A stretch of DNA of 64,000 nucleotides, from NCBI RefSeq assembly GCF_900100965.1, contig NZ_FMUJ01000002.1:121869-185868 (forward strand). Direction: 5' to 3'. The DNA is from Variovorax sp. EL159. GTDB taxonomy: Bacteria; Pseudomonadota; Gammaproteobacteria; Burkholderiales; Burkholderiaceae_C. Positions 1 to 8,557 of the stretch are shown piece after piece. The notes under the pieces are model-generated. The model did not search any database. It saw only the letters and a list, made by a program, of their open reading frames with translations, and had not been told where the DNA came from. Both the position numbers and the translations under genes were made by a program. Every line of letters begins with the position of its first letter. The stretch's first letter is position 1.

Positions 1-2
1 CC

Positions 3-3000
3 GTGGCGGTGGCCGCGCCCGCACCGGTGGCCGACCCGGGCGTGTGCCGCACCTTCACGGCCATCGGCACCGACGATGCGCCGCTTCGTTTGAGCGTCGA
101 CGGCCAGTTGCTCACGCCCGATGGCAAGGGCCCGTCCACCGCAGCGGGAGAGGGCGCCACCAGCGCCGACCGCCAGCGCTGCGTCGACGTGCAGCTCGAG
201 CGCAACCAGCTTCGCCTGCAGTACGACAACCTCTCGCAGCCGCGCCGCCTGAGCGCCACCGCATGGCCCACCACCGTGGTGGCCGGCGACACCGTGCGTT
301 TTGCCGGCTACAGCAACTACTTGCTGTTCACCAGCAAGGCCGAGCTGCGCATCTTCACCGCCAACGACGTGATGCAGCGCCGCCTGCTGGCCACCGTGCC
401 GCTCGACGCCACGCTGCGCGGCGAATGGCAGGTGCCCGAAGGGCTGCGCGACCGGCTGGCCGCCGGCACGGCCGGCAAGCTGTTTTACCGCGTGCGCGTG
501 TACGACCGGCAGGGCCGCTTCGACGAAACCGATGACCTCTCGCTCTCGGTGGCCGAGCGCCACGTGCCCGACGCGACCACGCCCGACGTGGCGCGCGAGC
601 TGCTGCGCGCCTACGGCCAGAACAACATCGCCATCGCCAACATTCCGCTGAGCGCGGGCACGGTCACCGCCAGCGGCGCCGCCATCCGCCCCGGCGAGAC
701 GGTGCGCGCGCTCGGCTTCGCCGTGCCGGTGGACGAAAGCGGACGCTTCGTGTTCCAGCAACTGGTGCCGCGCCGCGTGCAGACCGGCGAGATCGCCGTC
801 ACCGATGCGCAGGGCGCCACGCGCGCCTACCGCCGCGACTTCGACCTGCCCAAGAGCGACTGGTTCTTCGTGGGCCAGGCCGACCTGACCGTGGGCACCA
901 ACAGCGTGAGCGGCCCCGCCGCGATCATGACCAACGACAAGAACCGCTACGGCGGTGGCGGCTGGAGCGAAGGCCGCATCGCGGGCTATGCCAAGGGCCA
1001 GCTCAACGACCGCTGGACGCTCACGGCCAGCGTCGACACCGAAGAGCGTCCGCTCAAGGAGCTGTTTCGCAACCTCGACCGCAAGGACCCGACCTCGCTG
1101 TTCCGCCGCTTCGACCCCGAGGACTCGTGGAGCACCTTCGGCGACGACTCCACCACCATCGAGGACGCGCCCACGCAGGGCCGCTTCTACCTGCGCGTGG
1201 ACGACGGTCGCTCGCAGGCCATGTGGGGCAACTTCAAGCTCAACTTCGGCGACACCGAGCTGACCCGCGTGAGCCGTGGCCTGTACGGCTTCTACGGCCG
1301 CTACCTGGGCGAAGAGTCGACGTCGTTCGGCGAAGCGCGACTGAAGGTCGATGCCTACGCGGCCGAGCCCGGCACGCTGGCCGCGCGCGAGGAGTTCCGC
1401 GGCACCGGCGGTTCGCTCTACTACCTGCGCAACCAGGACATCACGCGCGGCGCCGAGCGCGTGACGCTGGAGATCCGCGACAAGGACTCGGGCTTCGTGC
1501 TCAAGCGCACGCAGCTCGTGCCGAGTTCGGACTACGAGATCGACTACCTGCAGGGCCGCGTGCTGTTGTCGGCGCCATTGCCCAGCCTGTCGGACGACGG
1601 CTCGCTGGTGCGCGCCGGCGGCTTCACCGGCATGCCGACCTACCTGGTGGTGGACTACGAATACACGCCGCTGACCACCTCGCTGAGCACGCTTGCCGTG
1701 GGCGGGCGCGTGTCGTGGTGGGCCAACGACCACGTGGGCGTGGGCGTGACCGCCTCGCGCCAGGACCAGATCGGCGCCGACCAGCGGCTGGCCGGTGTCG
1801 ACGTCACGGTGCGCAAGACCGAGACCACCTACGTCAAGGGCGAGTTCGCGCGCAGCAAGGGGCCGGGCACTGGCCAGCTCGACTCGCTCGACGGCGGCTT
1901 CAACTTCAGCGGGCGCAACGGCGCCGTGGGCACCGGCAACACCCGCCTGGGCAACGGCCCCACCGGCAACGCCAACGCCTGGCGGCTGGAGGGGCAGGCC
2001 GACCTGGCCGACTTCGACATCCGGGGCGGCGGACGCATCAGCGCCTATGCGCAGTCGCGCGATGCGGGCTTCTCGGCGCCGGGCCAGTACGCGAGCAACG
2101 CCACGCGGCAGGTCGGGCTGTCGGGCACCGTGCCCTTCGGAGAGAAGGGCGAGAACGGAGAGCTGCGCCTGAAGGTCGACCGCCGCGACGAACGCAACGG
2201 CTACAACAGCAGCGTGGTCGATGCGCAGTACGGCCTGGCCCTGTCGCCCGAATGGAAGCTGGGCCTGGGCCTGCGCTACGACGACAAGACCGGCGATGCG
2301 CTCATCACCAGCCCTTCGCTGCCCAGCACGCAGGCCGTGTCGGGCGAGCGCGCCGACGCGGCCGTGCAGCTCGAATACACCGGCAACGACCGCTGGAGCG
2401 CCTACGGCTTTGCGCAGAAGACATTGCGGCGCACCGGCACGCGGCTGGACAACGACCGCATCGGCCTGGGCGGGCGTTACCGCTTCACCGACAAGCTGGC
2501 GCTGCGCAGCGAACTCTCGACCGGCGACGGCGGGCTCGCGGGCAAGGCCGGTGTCGACTACCAGTACGACGACCGCTCCAGCGTCTACATGACCTACGTG
2601 GCCGACACCGGCCGCACCGACGAGAACCTCATCGGCCGTGGCGGCAGCCTCGTGACCGGCGTGCGCTCGCGCGTGGGCGACGGCCTGACGATGTTCACCG
2701 AGCATCGCCATGCCACCGGCGCGCAGCCGGGCCTCACGCATGCCTACGGCGTGCAGTACGCGCCCGACACGCGCTGGACCTTCGGCGTCAACTTCGAGAA
2801 CGGCTGGGTCGGCGCCGAAACGCTCGGCGCCACCCGCCGCCAGGCCATCGCCTTCACGACGGGCTATTCGAGCGAGCGCCTGAAGTACAGCGGCGGCCTC
2901 GAGTACCGCAGGGACCGCACCTCGGCCGAGTCGCGCACCAGCTGGCTGCTGAAGAACTCCTTCACCTGGAAGGTGGACGACGACGCGCGCTGGATCGGCA

Positions 3001-3611
3001 AGCTCAACTGGGCCGACAGCGACAGCACCACCGGCAACCTGGCCGCGGCCAAGTACACCGAAGCCATGCTCGGCTACGCGCTGCGCCCCGCGCTGGACGA
3101 CCGGCTGAACCTGCTCTTCAAGTACACCTACCTGTACGACCTGTCGTCGCCGGGCCAGGTGGTGTCGGGCGGCGGGCTCGATGCGAACCTGGGCACCACC
3201 GTGTCGACCACCGGCATCGACTACCAGCAGCGCAGCCACGTCTTTGCCATCGACGCCACCTACGACATCGACCCGCGCTGGACCATCGGCGGCAAGTACG
3301 CCTGGCGGCTCGGCGAGCTGCGCGCCAGCCGCGACAGCTCGGCGCCGTGGTTCAAGAGCTCGGCGCAGCTGACCGTGCTGCGCGTCGACTGGAAGCTGGT
3401 GCGCAACTGGGACTGGATGCTCGAATGGCGCTCGCTGCGCGCGAAGGAACTGAAGGACCGCAAGAACGGCTGGGTCACGGCCGCGTACTACCACGTCAAC
3501 GAGAACCTGAAAGTGGGCGTGGGCTACAACTTCACTGACTACTCCGACAACCTCACCGACATGAGCTACCGCAGCAAGGGGTGGTTCCTCAACGTGCTGG
3601 GCAAGTTCTGA
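3..3611 (+). CDS. Large outer-membrane beta-barrel protein, 5' end outside window
   Basis: The frame is open at the left edge, so at least 1202 residues are the C-terminal part of a longer protein; the GTG at base 3 is only the first complete codon. Roughly the first 290 residues look like periplasmic beta-sandwich modules. From about residue 300 to the end the sequence alternates polar and hydrophobic residues, is rich in Gly, Tyr, Trp, Asp and Arg, and ends with an aromatic residue (LNVLGKF), as outer-membrane barrels do. The length would allow a barrel of many strands. I do not recognise a named family: no TonB plug, OmpA-like C-terminus or autotransporter domain was seen. A surface or secretion-related barrel is inference. 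No gene partner is visible downstream on the same strand. Confidence 0.75.
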   Translation: MAVAAPAPVADPGVCRTFTAIGTDDAPLRLSVDGQLLTPDGKGPSTAAGEGATSADRQRCVDVQLERNQLRLQYDNLSQPRRLSATAWPTTVVAGDTVRFAGYSNYLLFTSKAELRIFTANDVMQRRLLATVPLDATLRGEWQVPEGLRDRLAAGTAGKLFYRVRVYDRQGRFDETDDLSLSVAERHVPDATTPDVARELLRAYGQNNIAIANIPLSAGTVTASGAAIRPGETVRALGFAVPVDESGRFVFQQLVPRRVQTGEIAVTDAQGATRAYRRDFDLPKSDWFFVGQADLTVGTNSVSGPAAIMTNDKNRYGGGGWSEGRIAGYAKGQLNDRWTLTASVDTEERPLKELFRNLDRKDPTSLFRRFDPEDSWSTFGDDSTTIEDAPTQGRFYLRVDDGRSQAMWGNFKLNFGDTELTRVSRGLYGFYGRYLGEESTSFGEARLKVDAYAAEPGTLAAREEFRGTGGSLYYLRNQDITRGAERVTLEIRDKDSGFVLKRTQLVPSSDYEIDYLQGRVLLSAPLPSLSDDGSLVRAGGFTGMPTYLVVDYEYTPLTTSLSTLAVGGRVSWWANDHVGVGVTASRQDQIGADQRLAGVDVTVRKTETTYVKGEFARSKGPGTGQLDSLDGGFNFSGRNGAVGTGNTRLGNGPTGNANAWRLEGQADLADFDIRGGGRISAYAQSRDAGFSAPGQYASNATRQVGLSGTVPFGEKGENGELRLKVDRRDERNGYNSSVVDAQYGLALSPEWKLGLGLRYDDKTGDALITSPSLPSTQAVSGERADAAVQLEYTGNDRWSAYGFAQKTLRRTGTRLDNDRIGLGGRYRFTDKLALRSELSTGDGGLAGKAGVDYQYDDRSSVYMTYVADTGRTDENLIGRGGSLVTGVRSRVGDGLTMFTEHRHATGAQPGLTHAYGVQYAPDTRWTFGVNFENGWVGAETLGATRRQAIAFTTGYSSERLKYSGGLEYRRDRTSAESRTSWLLKNSFTWKVDDDARWIGKLNWADSDSTTGNLAAAKYTEAMLGYALRPALDDRLNLLFKYTYLYDLSSPGQVVSGGGLDANLGTTVSTTGIDYQQRSHVFAIDATYDIDPRWTIGGKYAWRLGELRASRDSSAPWFKSSAQLTVLRVDWKLVRNWDWMLEWRSLRAKELKDRKNGWVTAAYYHVNENLKVGVGYNFTDYSDNLTDMSYRSKGWFLNVLGKF

Positions 3612-3680
3612 GCCGATGGGGCGATAGGGCGATGGCCTGACGGACCGCATGCACGAGGCGCGCGGCGTGCGAAGCGGAAG

Positions 3681-3914
3681 TCAGGCCGCCTCGGGTCGAC
3701 ATCGCGCGGGCCCGTGCCTTGCGGCGGGCTGCGCGTCGTTGCCGTCGTCGTCGTTGAACACGGTGCCCGGCGGGTCCGCCGAGGCGCCGAGCGCAAATAT
3801 CCGGGCGCGCATCCGGGACTCCGCATTCAGCCTCGCCGGCCACAGCAGCGGCAGAGCAACCAACCCCACGCCCCAGGCGCCGACGCAGGCGTAGCAGGAA
3901 ACGAGAGACTGCAT
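3681..3914 (-). CDS. Small single-span membrane protein, unknown function
   Basis: A 77-residue frame begins at an ATG preceded by GGAGG nine bases upstream, a much better start than the longer open frame that continues 5'. The N-terminus (MQSLVSCYACVGAWGVGLVA) runs into one hydrophobic segment to about residue 26. It is followed by a basic stretch and a hydrophilic tail with an acidic NDDDGND patch. This suggests a single membrane helix with the tail outside the bilayer; the topology is inference. It converges with the large barrel gene and stands alone. No family recognised. Confidence 0.5.
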   Translation of the reverse strand: MQSLVSCYACVGAWGVGLVALPLLWPARLNAESRMRARIFALGASADPPGTVFNDDDGNDAQPAARHGPARCRPEAA

Positions 3915-4070
3915 CGCTGGGAACCTCCGTATCAGTGGCACGTGCATGCCGATGAAGGGGCCGGAAGGCCACTGTAGGTTCGCCCCGAAAGAAGGGCAAC
4001 TGGCCAGTCGGCCTAGGCGCATGGGCGGGTGCGGCCCGGGATTCCACCAAGACGCTTTCACCCGATCTGA

Positions 4071-4107
4071 TGCAACAATGTTGCAATAGATACGGCAAAG
4101 GTATACA
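4071..4107 (+). promoter_or_regulatory. Palindromic operator with -10-like box
   Basis: This sits in the 429-base stretch between the small minus-strand gene and the oxygenase gene (3915-4343), which otherwise holds nothing I can support. A perfect 15-bp palindrome, TGCAACA-A-TGTTGCA, occupies 4071-4085. A TATACA box lies at 4102-4107, with TGTTGC placed 17 bases before it as a possible -35. The arrangement resembles a repressor site overlapping a sigma70 promoter for the oxygenase gene. That would leave a leader of about 230 bases. The regulator is not identifiable here. Confidence 0.4.
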
Positions 4108-4343
4108 CCGTCGGCCCGGAGGACGACGCGGCGCGGGCGATGGCAGACGAAAGTGTTCCGTCGTGCGCCCGACATCCACAGGCCGCGTGCCCATGGGTTG
4201 GCACAGCCGTTGCTTCAAACCGTACCGCGTGGGTTTCCGGAAACAGCCGGTTCGCTCGGCATCGCTGCCTTTGGTGGGGCACGTGCCGCATCCGATCCGC
4301 CGATCCCGCGCACTTCAAAAAACGAGAAGAGCAGGGAGGGTTC

Positions 4344-4946
4344 GTGAAAGAAGCAACCAGCGAGGGCGCGAGGCCCTGGCAAGACATCGTCGTGGTCGAC
4401 GACCTGTTGCCCCTTGAGGAACAGCGAAACCTTCACACCTTTCTTTCTTCGGGCAACTGGTCGCACGGCTGGCGCTCGCACGCCGGCGATGCCGTCCAGG
4501 GTTTCTGGCACAGGCACTTCGCGGGCAGCCTCGACGCCGCCGAGGCCAGCGCATCGCCCGATGTCGAGGCCGAGCTGGCGCGCAACGCACCCCCGGCCGA
4601 TGCGCTCTGGCAGCGGCTGAAGCGATCGAGCCTCGCGGGCCATGCGCTGGAGCGCTGCTACGCCAACGGGCTGCCCTACGGCTGCGACGGCGCCACGCAC
4701 ACCGACTCCCTGGAACGGGGCGCCTGCACCGCCGTCTATTACCCGCACGCGCAGTGGGACCCGGATTGGGGCGGCGAGACCCTGATCTTCAACAAGGACA
4801 AGAGCGACATCCTGGCCGCCATCTATCCGAAGCCGAACCGGCTGCTGATCTTTCCCGGCTTCGTGTTCCACGTGGCCCGCGGCGTCTCGCGCACCTGCCC
4901 CGCGATGCGCATCACCCTGATGTTCAAGACACGCCTCGTCCTCTGA
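4344..4946 (+). CDS. 2-oxoglutarate/Fe(II)-dependent oxygenase
   Basis: A 200-residue protein of the prolyl-4-hydroxylase-like 2OG-Fe(II) fold. The iron ligands of the HxD...H triad are His119 and Asp121 (in ATHTDS) and His176 (in FPGFVFHVARG), and an Arg-rich strand follows (VSRTCPAMRITL) that would bind the 2-oxoglutarate carboxylate. It is preceded by the expected double-stranded core segment WGGETLIF. I chose GTG at 4344 because GGGAGGG lies directly upstream and the protein then begins where conservation would start; the frame stays open to an ATG at 4140 but that extension looks non-coding. The substrate, perhaps a protein side chain or small molecule, cannot be told. It precedes an autotransporter gene on the same strand but a hairpin separates them. 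Confidence 0.8.
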   Translation: MKEATSEGARPWQDIVVVDDLLPLEEQRNLHTFLSSGNWSHGWRSHAGDAVQGFWHRHFAGSLDAAEASASPDVEAELARNAPPADALWQRLKRSSLAGHALERCYANGLPYGCDGATHTDSLERGACTAVYYPHAQWDPDWGGETLIFNKDKSDILAAIYPKPNRLLIFPGFVFHVARGVSRTCPAMRITLMFKTRLVL

Positions 4947-5003
4947 GCGGACGTGCGCGAAATGGCGTGCGGCCACCCATGGCGGACCGCCGTTTCATTT
5001 TTC

Positions 5004-5028
5004 ACCGCCATCCGACGGGCGGTTTTTC
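5004..5028 (+). terminator. Intrinsic terminator-like hairpin before the autotransporter
   Basis: ACCGCC at 5004-5009 pairs with GGCGGT at 5018-5023, and the T-run 5023-5027 follows at once. It can end oxygenase transcripts. Only 32 bases separate it from the autotransporter start, so a promoter for that gene may lie upstream and the hairpin may sit in its leader. The nearby GGCGGACCGCC at 4981-4991 could pair with either arm as an alternative structure. Confidence 0.55.
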
Positions 5029-5059
5029 GTCGGCCTCCAACTCCAACAGGGAACAAGAA

Positions 5060-8000
5060 ATGAAGGTGCCTCCGTTTCGCAGAAATGTCTTTTGTTCGTG
5101 CCTGATGCTGCTGTCGATCTCGTGTGCGAACGCGCAGCCGGCCAGCTACCAGGACCCAGGAAAGATCGGGGACCCCGAAAGCTGGCGCACCGGCGAGTTC
5201 AATGCGGAATGGGGGCTGGCCGCGATGAAGGCGCAGTACGCCTATGCGGCTGGGTACACGGGCAAGAACATCACCATCGGTGTTCTCGATTCGGGCTACT
5301 ACGACAAGCATCCGGGGCTGCCGGCAAGCCGTTTCATTCCGGTCACGAGCGACGGGATCTCAGGGGTGCTGAATGCGAAGAACAACAACCACGGCACGAT
5401 GGTCAGCGGCACCATCGGCGCCGCGCGCGATGGGAAGGACATGCACGGCGTCGCGTTCAATGCGACTGTCTACGAGGCCAACACGAACGCCACCGACGGG
5501 TTCCTGTTCGGCGTGTCCGATCCCAAGTTTCCTGCCTCCGACGCCAAGTACTTTTCGGCCGCCTACGACGCGCTGGCGGCCAAGGGCGTGCGCATCATCA
5601 GCAACAGCTGGGGCTCGCAGCCCACAAGGGGCCCGAATCGCGAGGACTACAGCACCCTGAACAACATCATCGGCGCCTACTGGCTGCACGAGAAATATCG
5701 CATCGCCAACAACGGCCAGGGCACCTGGCTGGACGCGGCGATGAAGGTATCGAGGAACGGTGTCGTCAACAACTTCAGTGCCGGCAACACCGGCTACGAC
5801 AACGCCAGCCTGCGCGGCTCGCTGCCGTACTTCCACCCAGAGCTGGAAGGCAACTGGATGACGACCACCGGCTACGCCCAGCAGCAAGGGCAGGTCTACA
5901 ACAAGTGCGGCATCGCAAAGTACTGGTGCGTGGCCGCGCCCACGGGGACGTCGTCCACCAGCTACTCCGGCAGCGCGACCAATCCGAACCCCACCTACGC
6001 GAGTTTCAACGGCACGTCGGCCGCGGCACCGCACGCGTCGGCGGCGCTGGCGCTGATCATGGAGCGCTACCCCTTCATGACGAACGAGCAGGCACTGACG
6101 GTGCTGTTCACCACGTCCCAGAACATGGAGGTGGATACGAGCAAGCCGATCATCAAGGGCGACCCCGTGGTGTTCAGCGACATCACGCCGCTGAAGATCA
6201 GCAACAGCAAGGTGCCCAATGCGGTGGTTGGCTGGGGCCTTGTCGATCTCCAGAAGGCGATGGACGGCCCTGCGCAGTTCCTGGGCCGCTTCGACTACAA
6301 CCTGCCCGGCGGGCAGAAGGACATCTGGCGCAACGACATCTCGCAGGAAGCCATCGTCCAGAGAAAGACGGAAGAGCAGGCCGAGGTCAACGGCTGGCAG
6401 GCGAAGAAGGCGACGCTGCCGGGCGCTCTTCCGGGCGACCAGCTCGCGACGTACCTCGGCGGCCTGCGCACCGGTGCTGTGCCGCTGCTGAAGAAACTGG
6501 CGGCCTCCATCGCAACGGGGAATTTCGCCGCCGACTATCAGGCCCTGCAGGGCAACGCCGTCGCGGCTTCGGTGTTCTCCCGCCTGCTGGCGGGCACCAC
6601 GTACGGCTCGTATCTGGACAGCTACGCCTCGAACCCCGCGTACAGCTGGCTCGCCCAGAGCATCAGCGGCCAGCTCACGACGGCGCTGAACGCCAGTTCG
6701 TTCAGCATCACCGACAGCGAGGTTGACGCCGTCAAGGGCTCGCTGCAGTTCTCGTACAGCACGGCCAATGACCGCGTGGCCTACCTCACGAAGAAACTGG
6801 CCGACCCCACCGCCTACGAAGCAGGCCTCACCAAGAGCGGTGCGGGCCAGCTCACGCTGCAGGGCAACAACACCTACACAGGCGAGACGCGCGTCAATGG
6901 CGGCGAACTGGTGATCGACAAGGCCGCCTCCATCGTCTCGGCATCGGTCGTCAACAACACGGGCCTGCTCACGGTGAACGGCACGGCGGGCGACGCCACC
7001 GTCAACGCCGGCGGCACATTGCGCGGCACGGGCTCGGTGGGCGCAGCCACCATCGCCGCGGGCGGCACCGTGGCGCCGGGCAACTCCATCGGCACGCTGA
7101 CGGTGCGCGGCGACTTCCTGCAGGCGGCCGGATCGTTCTATCAGGCCGAAGTGGCGCCCGGCGGTGCCAGCGACCGCATCGTGGTGGGCGGCAAGGCCAT
7201 CCTGCAAGGCGGCACGGTGCAGATCGTGCGCACCAGCGACGCGCCCTTCGTCTTCGGCCAGCGCTACAACCTGCTGACGGCCACGGGTGGCATCGTCGGC
7301 ACCTACGCCGGCCTGTCGGGCGATGCGGCGCCCATCTCGTTGTTCGTCGGTCCGAAGCTGAGCTACGACACCGCCGGTGCCTACCTGGACATCGCCCAGG
7401 TGGCACCGTTTGCCGCGGCAGCCGGCACGCGCAACCAGGCCGCCGCCGCGATGGGGGCCGACACCCTGCCTGACGCCAGCAGCCTCAAACTGGCGGTGCT
7501 GAACCTGCAGACCGGCGCGCAGGCGCGCGCGGCATTCGACCAGCTCGGCGGCGAGCTGCACGCCTCGGCCAAGACGGCATTGATCGAAGACAGCCGCTTC
7601 GTGCGCGAGGCCGTGCTGCGCCGCCTGCGGTTCGCGACCGAGGCCAATGGCGACGCGTCGCAGGCGCGCGGCAAGGATGCGCAGACGCTGGCGAGCGTGC
7701 CCGGCCGCTATGGCGTGTGGGGCCAGGCCTTCGGCTCCTGGGGGCATGCGGGTGGCGACGGCAATGCCGGCAGGCTCTCGCGCTCCGCGAGCGGCTTCAT
7801 GGGCGGCGTGGACGGCCCGCTGCTCGACGAAGGGCGCATCGGCGTCGTGGCCGGCGTGAGCCACACCAGCTTCGACGTGCAGGACCGGCAGGCCTCGGGG
7901 TCGAGCGACAACTACCACCTGGGCGTCTATGGCGGCACCGAGCAAGGGCCGCTGGCCGTGCGTGGCGGATTGGCCCTCACGTGGAACGAGCTGTCGACCC

Positions 8001-8527
8001 GCCGGTCGGTGGCGTTCCCGGGCTTTGCCGACAGCCTGCAGGGCAGCTCCCATGCGCGCACGGCGCAGGCGTTCGGAGAGCTGGCCTACAAGCTGAAGGC
8101 CGGCAGCGTGGATGTCGAGCCCTTCGCCAATCTCGCGCATGTGAACCTGTCGAGCAGCAAGCTGCGCGAGCGCGGTGGCCTCGCGGCGCTGTACGGGCAG
8201 GGCGCCAACACCAACGTGACCTTCAGCACGCTCGGTGCGCGGACGTCGATGGACTTCGATCTCGGCGGAATGAGTGCCACGGCCCGGGCTTCGCTGGGCT
8301 GGCGGCGCGGCTTCGGCGACCTCACGCCGCAGATGACGTCGGCGCTGCTGGGCAGCGCTGCATTCACGGTGACCGGCGTGCCGGTGGCCAGGAATGCGAC
8401 GCTGGCCGAGCTAGAACTCGACCTGCGCGTGGCGCCGCGTGCGACGCTTCGCGTGGCCTACAGCGGGCAGTTCGCCTCGAAGATGAAAGACCAGTCGGTC
8501 CGCGCCAGCCTCGACTGGAAATTCTGA
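5060..8527 (+). CDS. Subtilisin-family (S8) serine protease autotransporter
   Basis: A 1155-residue type Va secreted protease. The signal peptide spans about residues 1-26 (ends ISCANAQ). The S8 domain covers about 50-500, with the catalytic triad Asp77 (GVLDSGYY), His111 (NNNHGTMVSGTIG) and Ser320 (FNGTSAAAPHAS); Asn243 in SAGNTG is the likely oxyanion residue. An autotransporter-associated strand repeat (GAGQLTLQGNNTYTGETRV) begins near residue 593, followed by a Gly-rich passenger stalk to about 830. The C-terminal 280 residues form the translocator barrel and end ASLDWKF, the usual terminal aromatic. I chose ATG 5060 because AGGGA lies upstream and a signal peptide follows. The product should be surface-exposed or released; whether it processes itself or other proteins is unknown. 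Confidence 0.93.
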   Translation: MKVPPFRRNVFCSCLMLLSISCANAQPASYQDPGKIGDPESWRTGEFNAEWGLAAMKAQYAYAAGYTGKNITIGVLDSGYYDKHPGLPASRFIPVTSDGISGVLNAKNNNHGTMVSGTIGAARDGKDMHGVAFNATVYEANTNATDGFLFGVSDPKFPASDAKYFSAAYDALAAKGVRIISNSWGSQPTRGPNREDYSTLNNIIGAYWLHEKYRIANNGQGTWLDAAMKVSRNGVVNNFSAGNTGYDNASLRGSLPYFHPELEGNWMTTTGYAQQQGQVYNKCGIAKYWCVAAPTGTSSTSYSGSATNPNPTYASFNGTSAAAPHASAALALIMERYPFMTNEQALTVLFTTSQNMEVDTSKPIIKGDPVVFSDITPLKISNSKVPNAVVGWGLVDLQKAMDGPAQFLGRFDYNLPGGQKDIWRNDISQEAIVQRKTEEQAEVNGWQAKKATLPGALPGDQLATYLGGLRTGAVPLLKKLAASIATGNFAADYQALQGNAVAASVFSRLLAGTTYGSYLDSYASNPAYSWLAQSISGQLTTALNASSFSITDSEVDAVKGSLQFSYSTANDRVAYLTKKLADPTAYEAGLTKSGAGQLTLQGNNTYTGETRVNGGELVIDKAASIVSASVVNNTGLLTVNGTAGDATVNAGGTLRGTGSVGAATIAAGGTVAPGNSIGTLTVRGDFLQAAGSFYQAEVAPGGASDRIVVGGKAILQGGTVQIVRTSDAPFVFGQRYNLLTATGGIVGTYAGLSGDAAPISLFVGPKLSYDTAGAYLDIAQVAPFAAAAGTRNQAAAAMGADTLPDASSLKLAVLNLQTGAQARAAFDQLGGELHASAKTALIEDSRFVREAVLRRLRFATEANGDASQARGKDAQTLASVPGRYGVWGQAFGSWGHAGGDGNAGRLSRSASGFMGGVDGPLLDEGRIGVVAGVSHTSFDVQDRQASGSSDNYHLGVYGGTEQGPLAVRGGLALTWNELSTRRSVAFPGFADSLQGSSHARTAQAFGELAYKLKAGSVDVEPFANLAHVNLSSSKLRERGGLAALYGQGANTNVTFSTLGARTSMDFDLGGMSATARASLGWRRGFGDLTPQMTSALLGSAAFTVTGVPVARNATLAELELDLRVAPRATLRVAYSGQFASKMKDQSVRASLDWKF

Positions 8528-8557
8528 TGATGTGCCGGGGCATGCACGCCGTCGGCG

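Noticed and set aside
4140..4343. Upstream extension of the oxygenase gene from ATG 4140
   Set aside because: No ribosome binding site and unlikely amino acid composition; GTG 4344 has GGGAGGG directly before it.
5360..8140. Long minus-strand open frame under the autotransporter
   Set aside because: The plus-strand frame has a full signal peptide, catalytic triad and barrel; the opposite frame has none of these.
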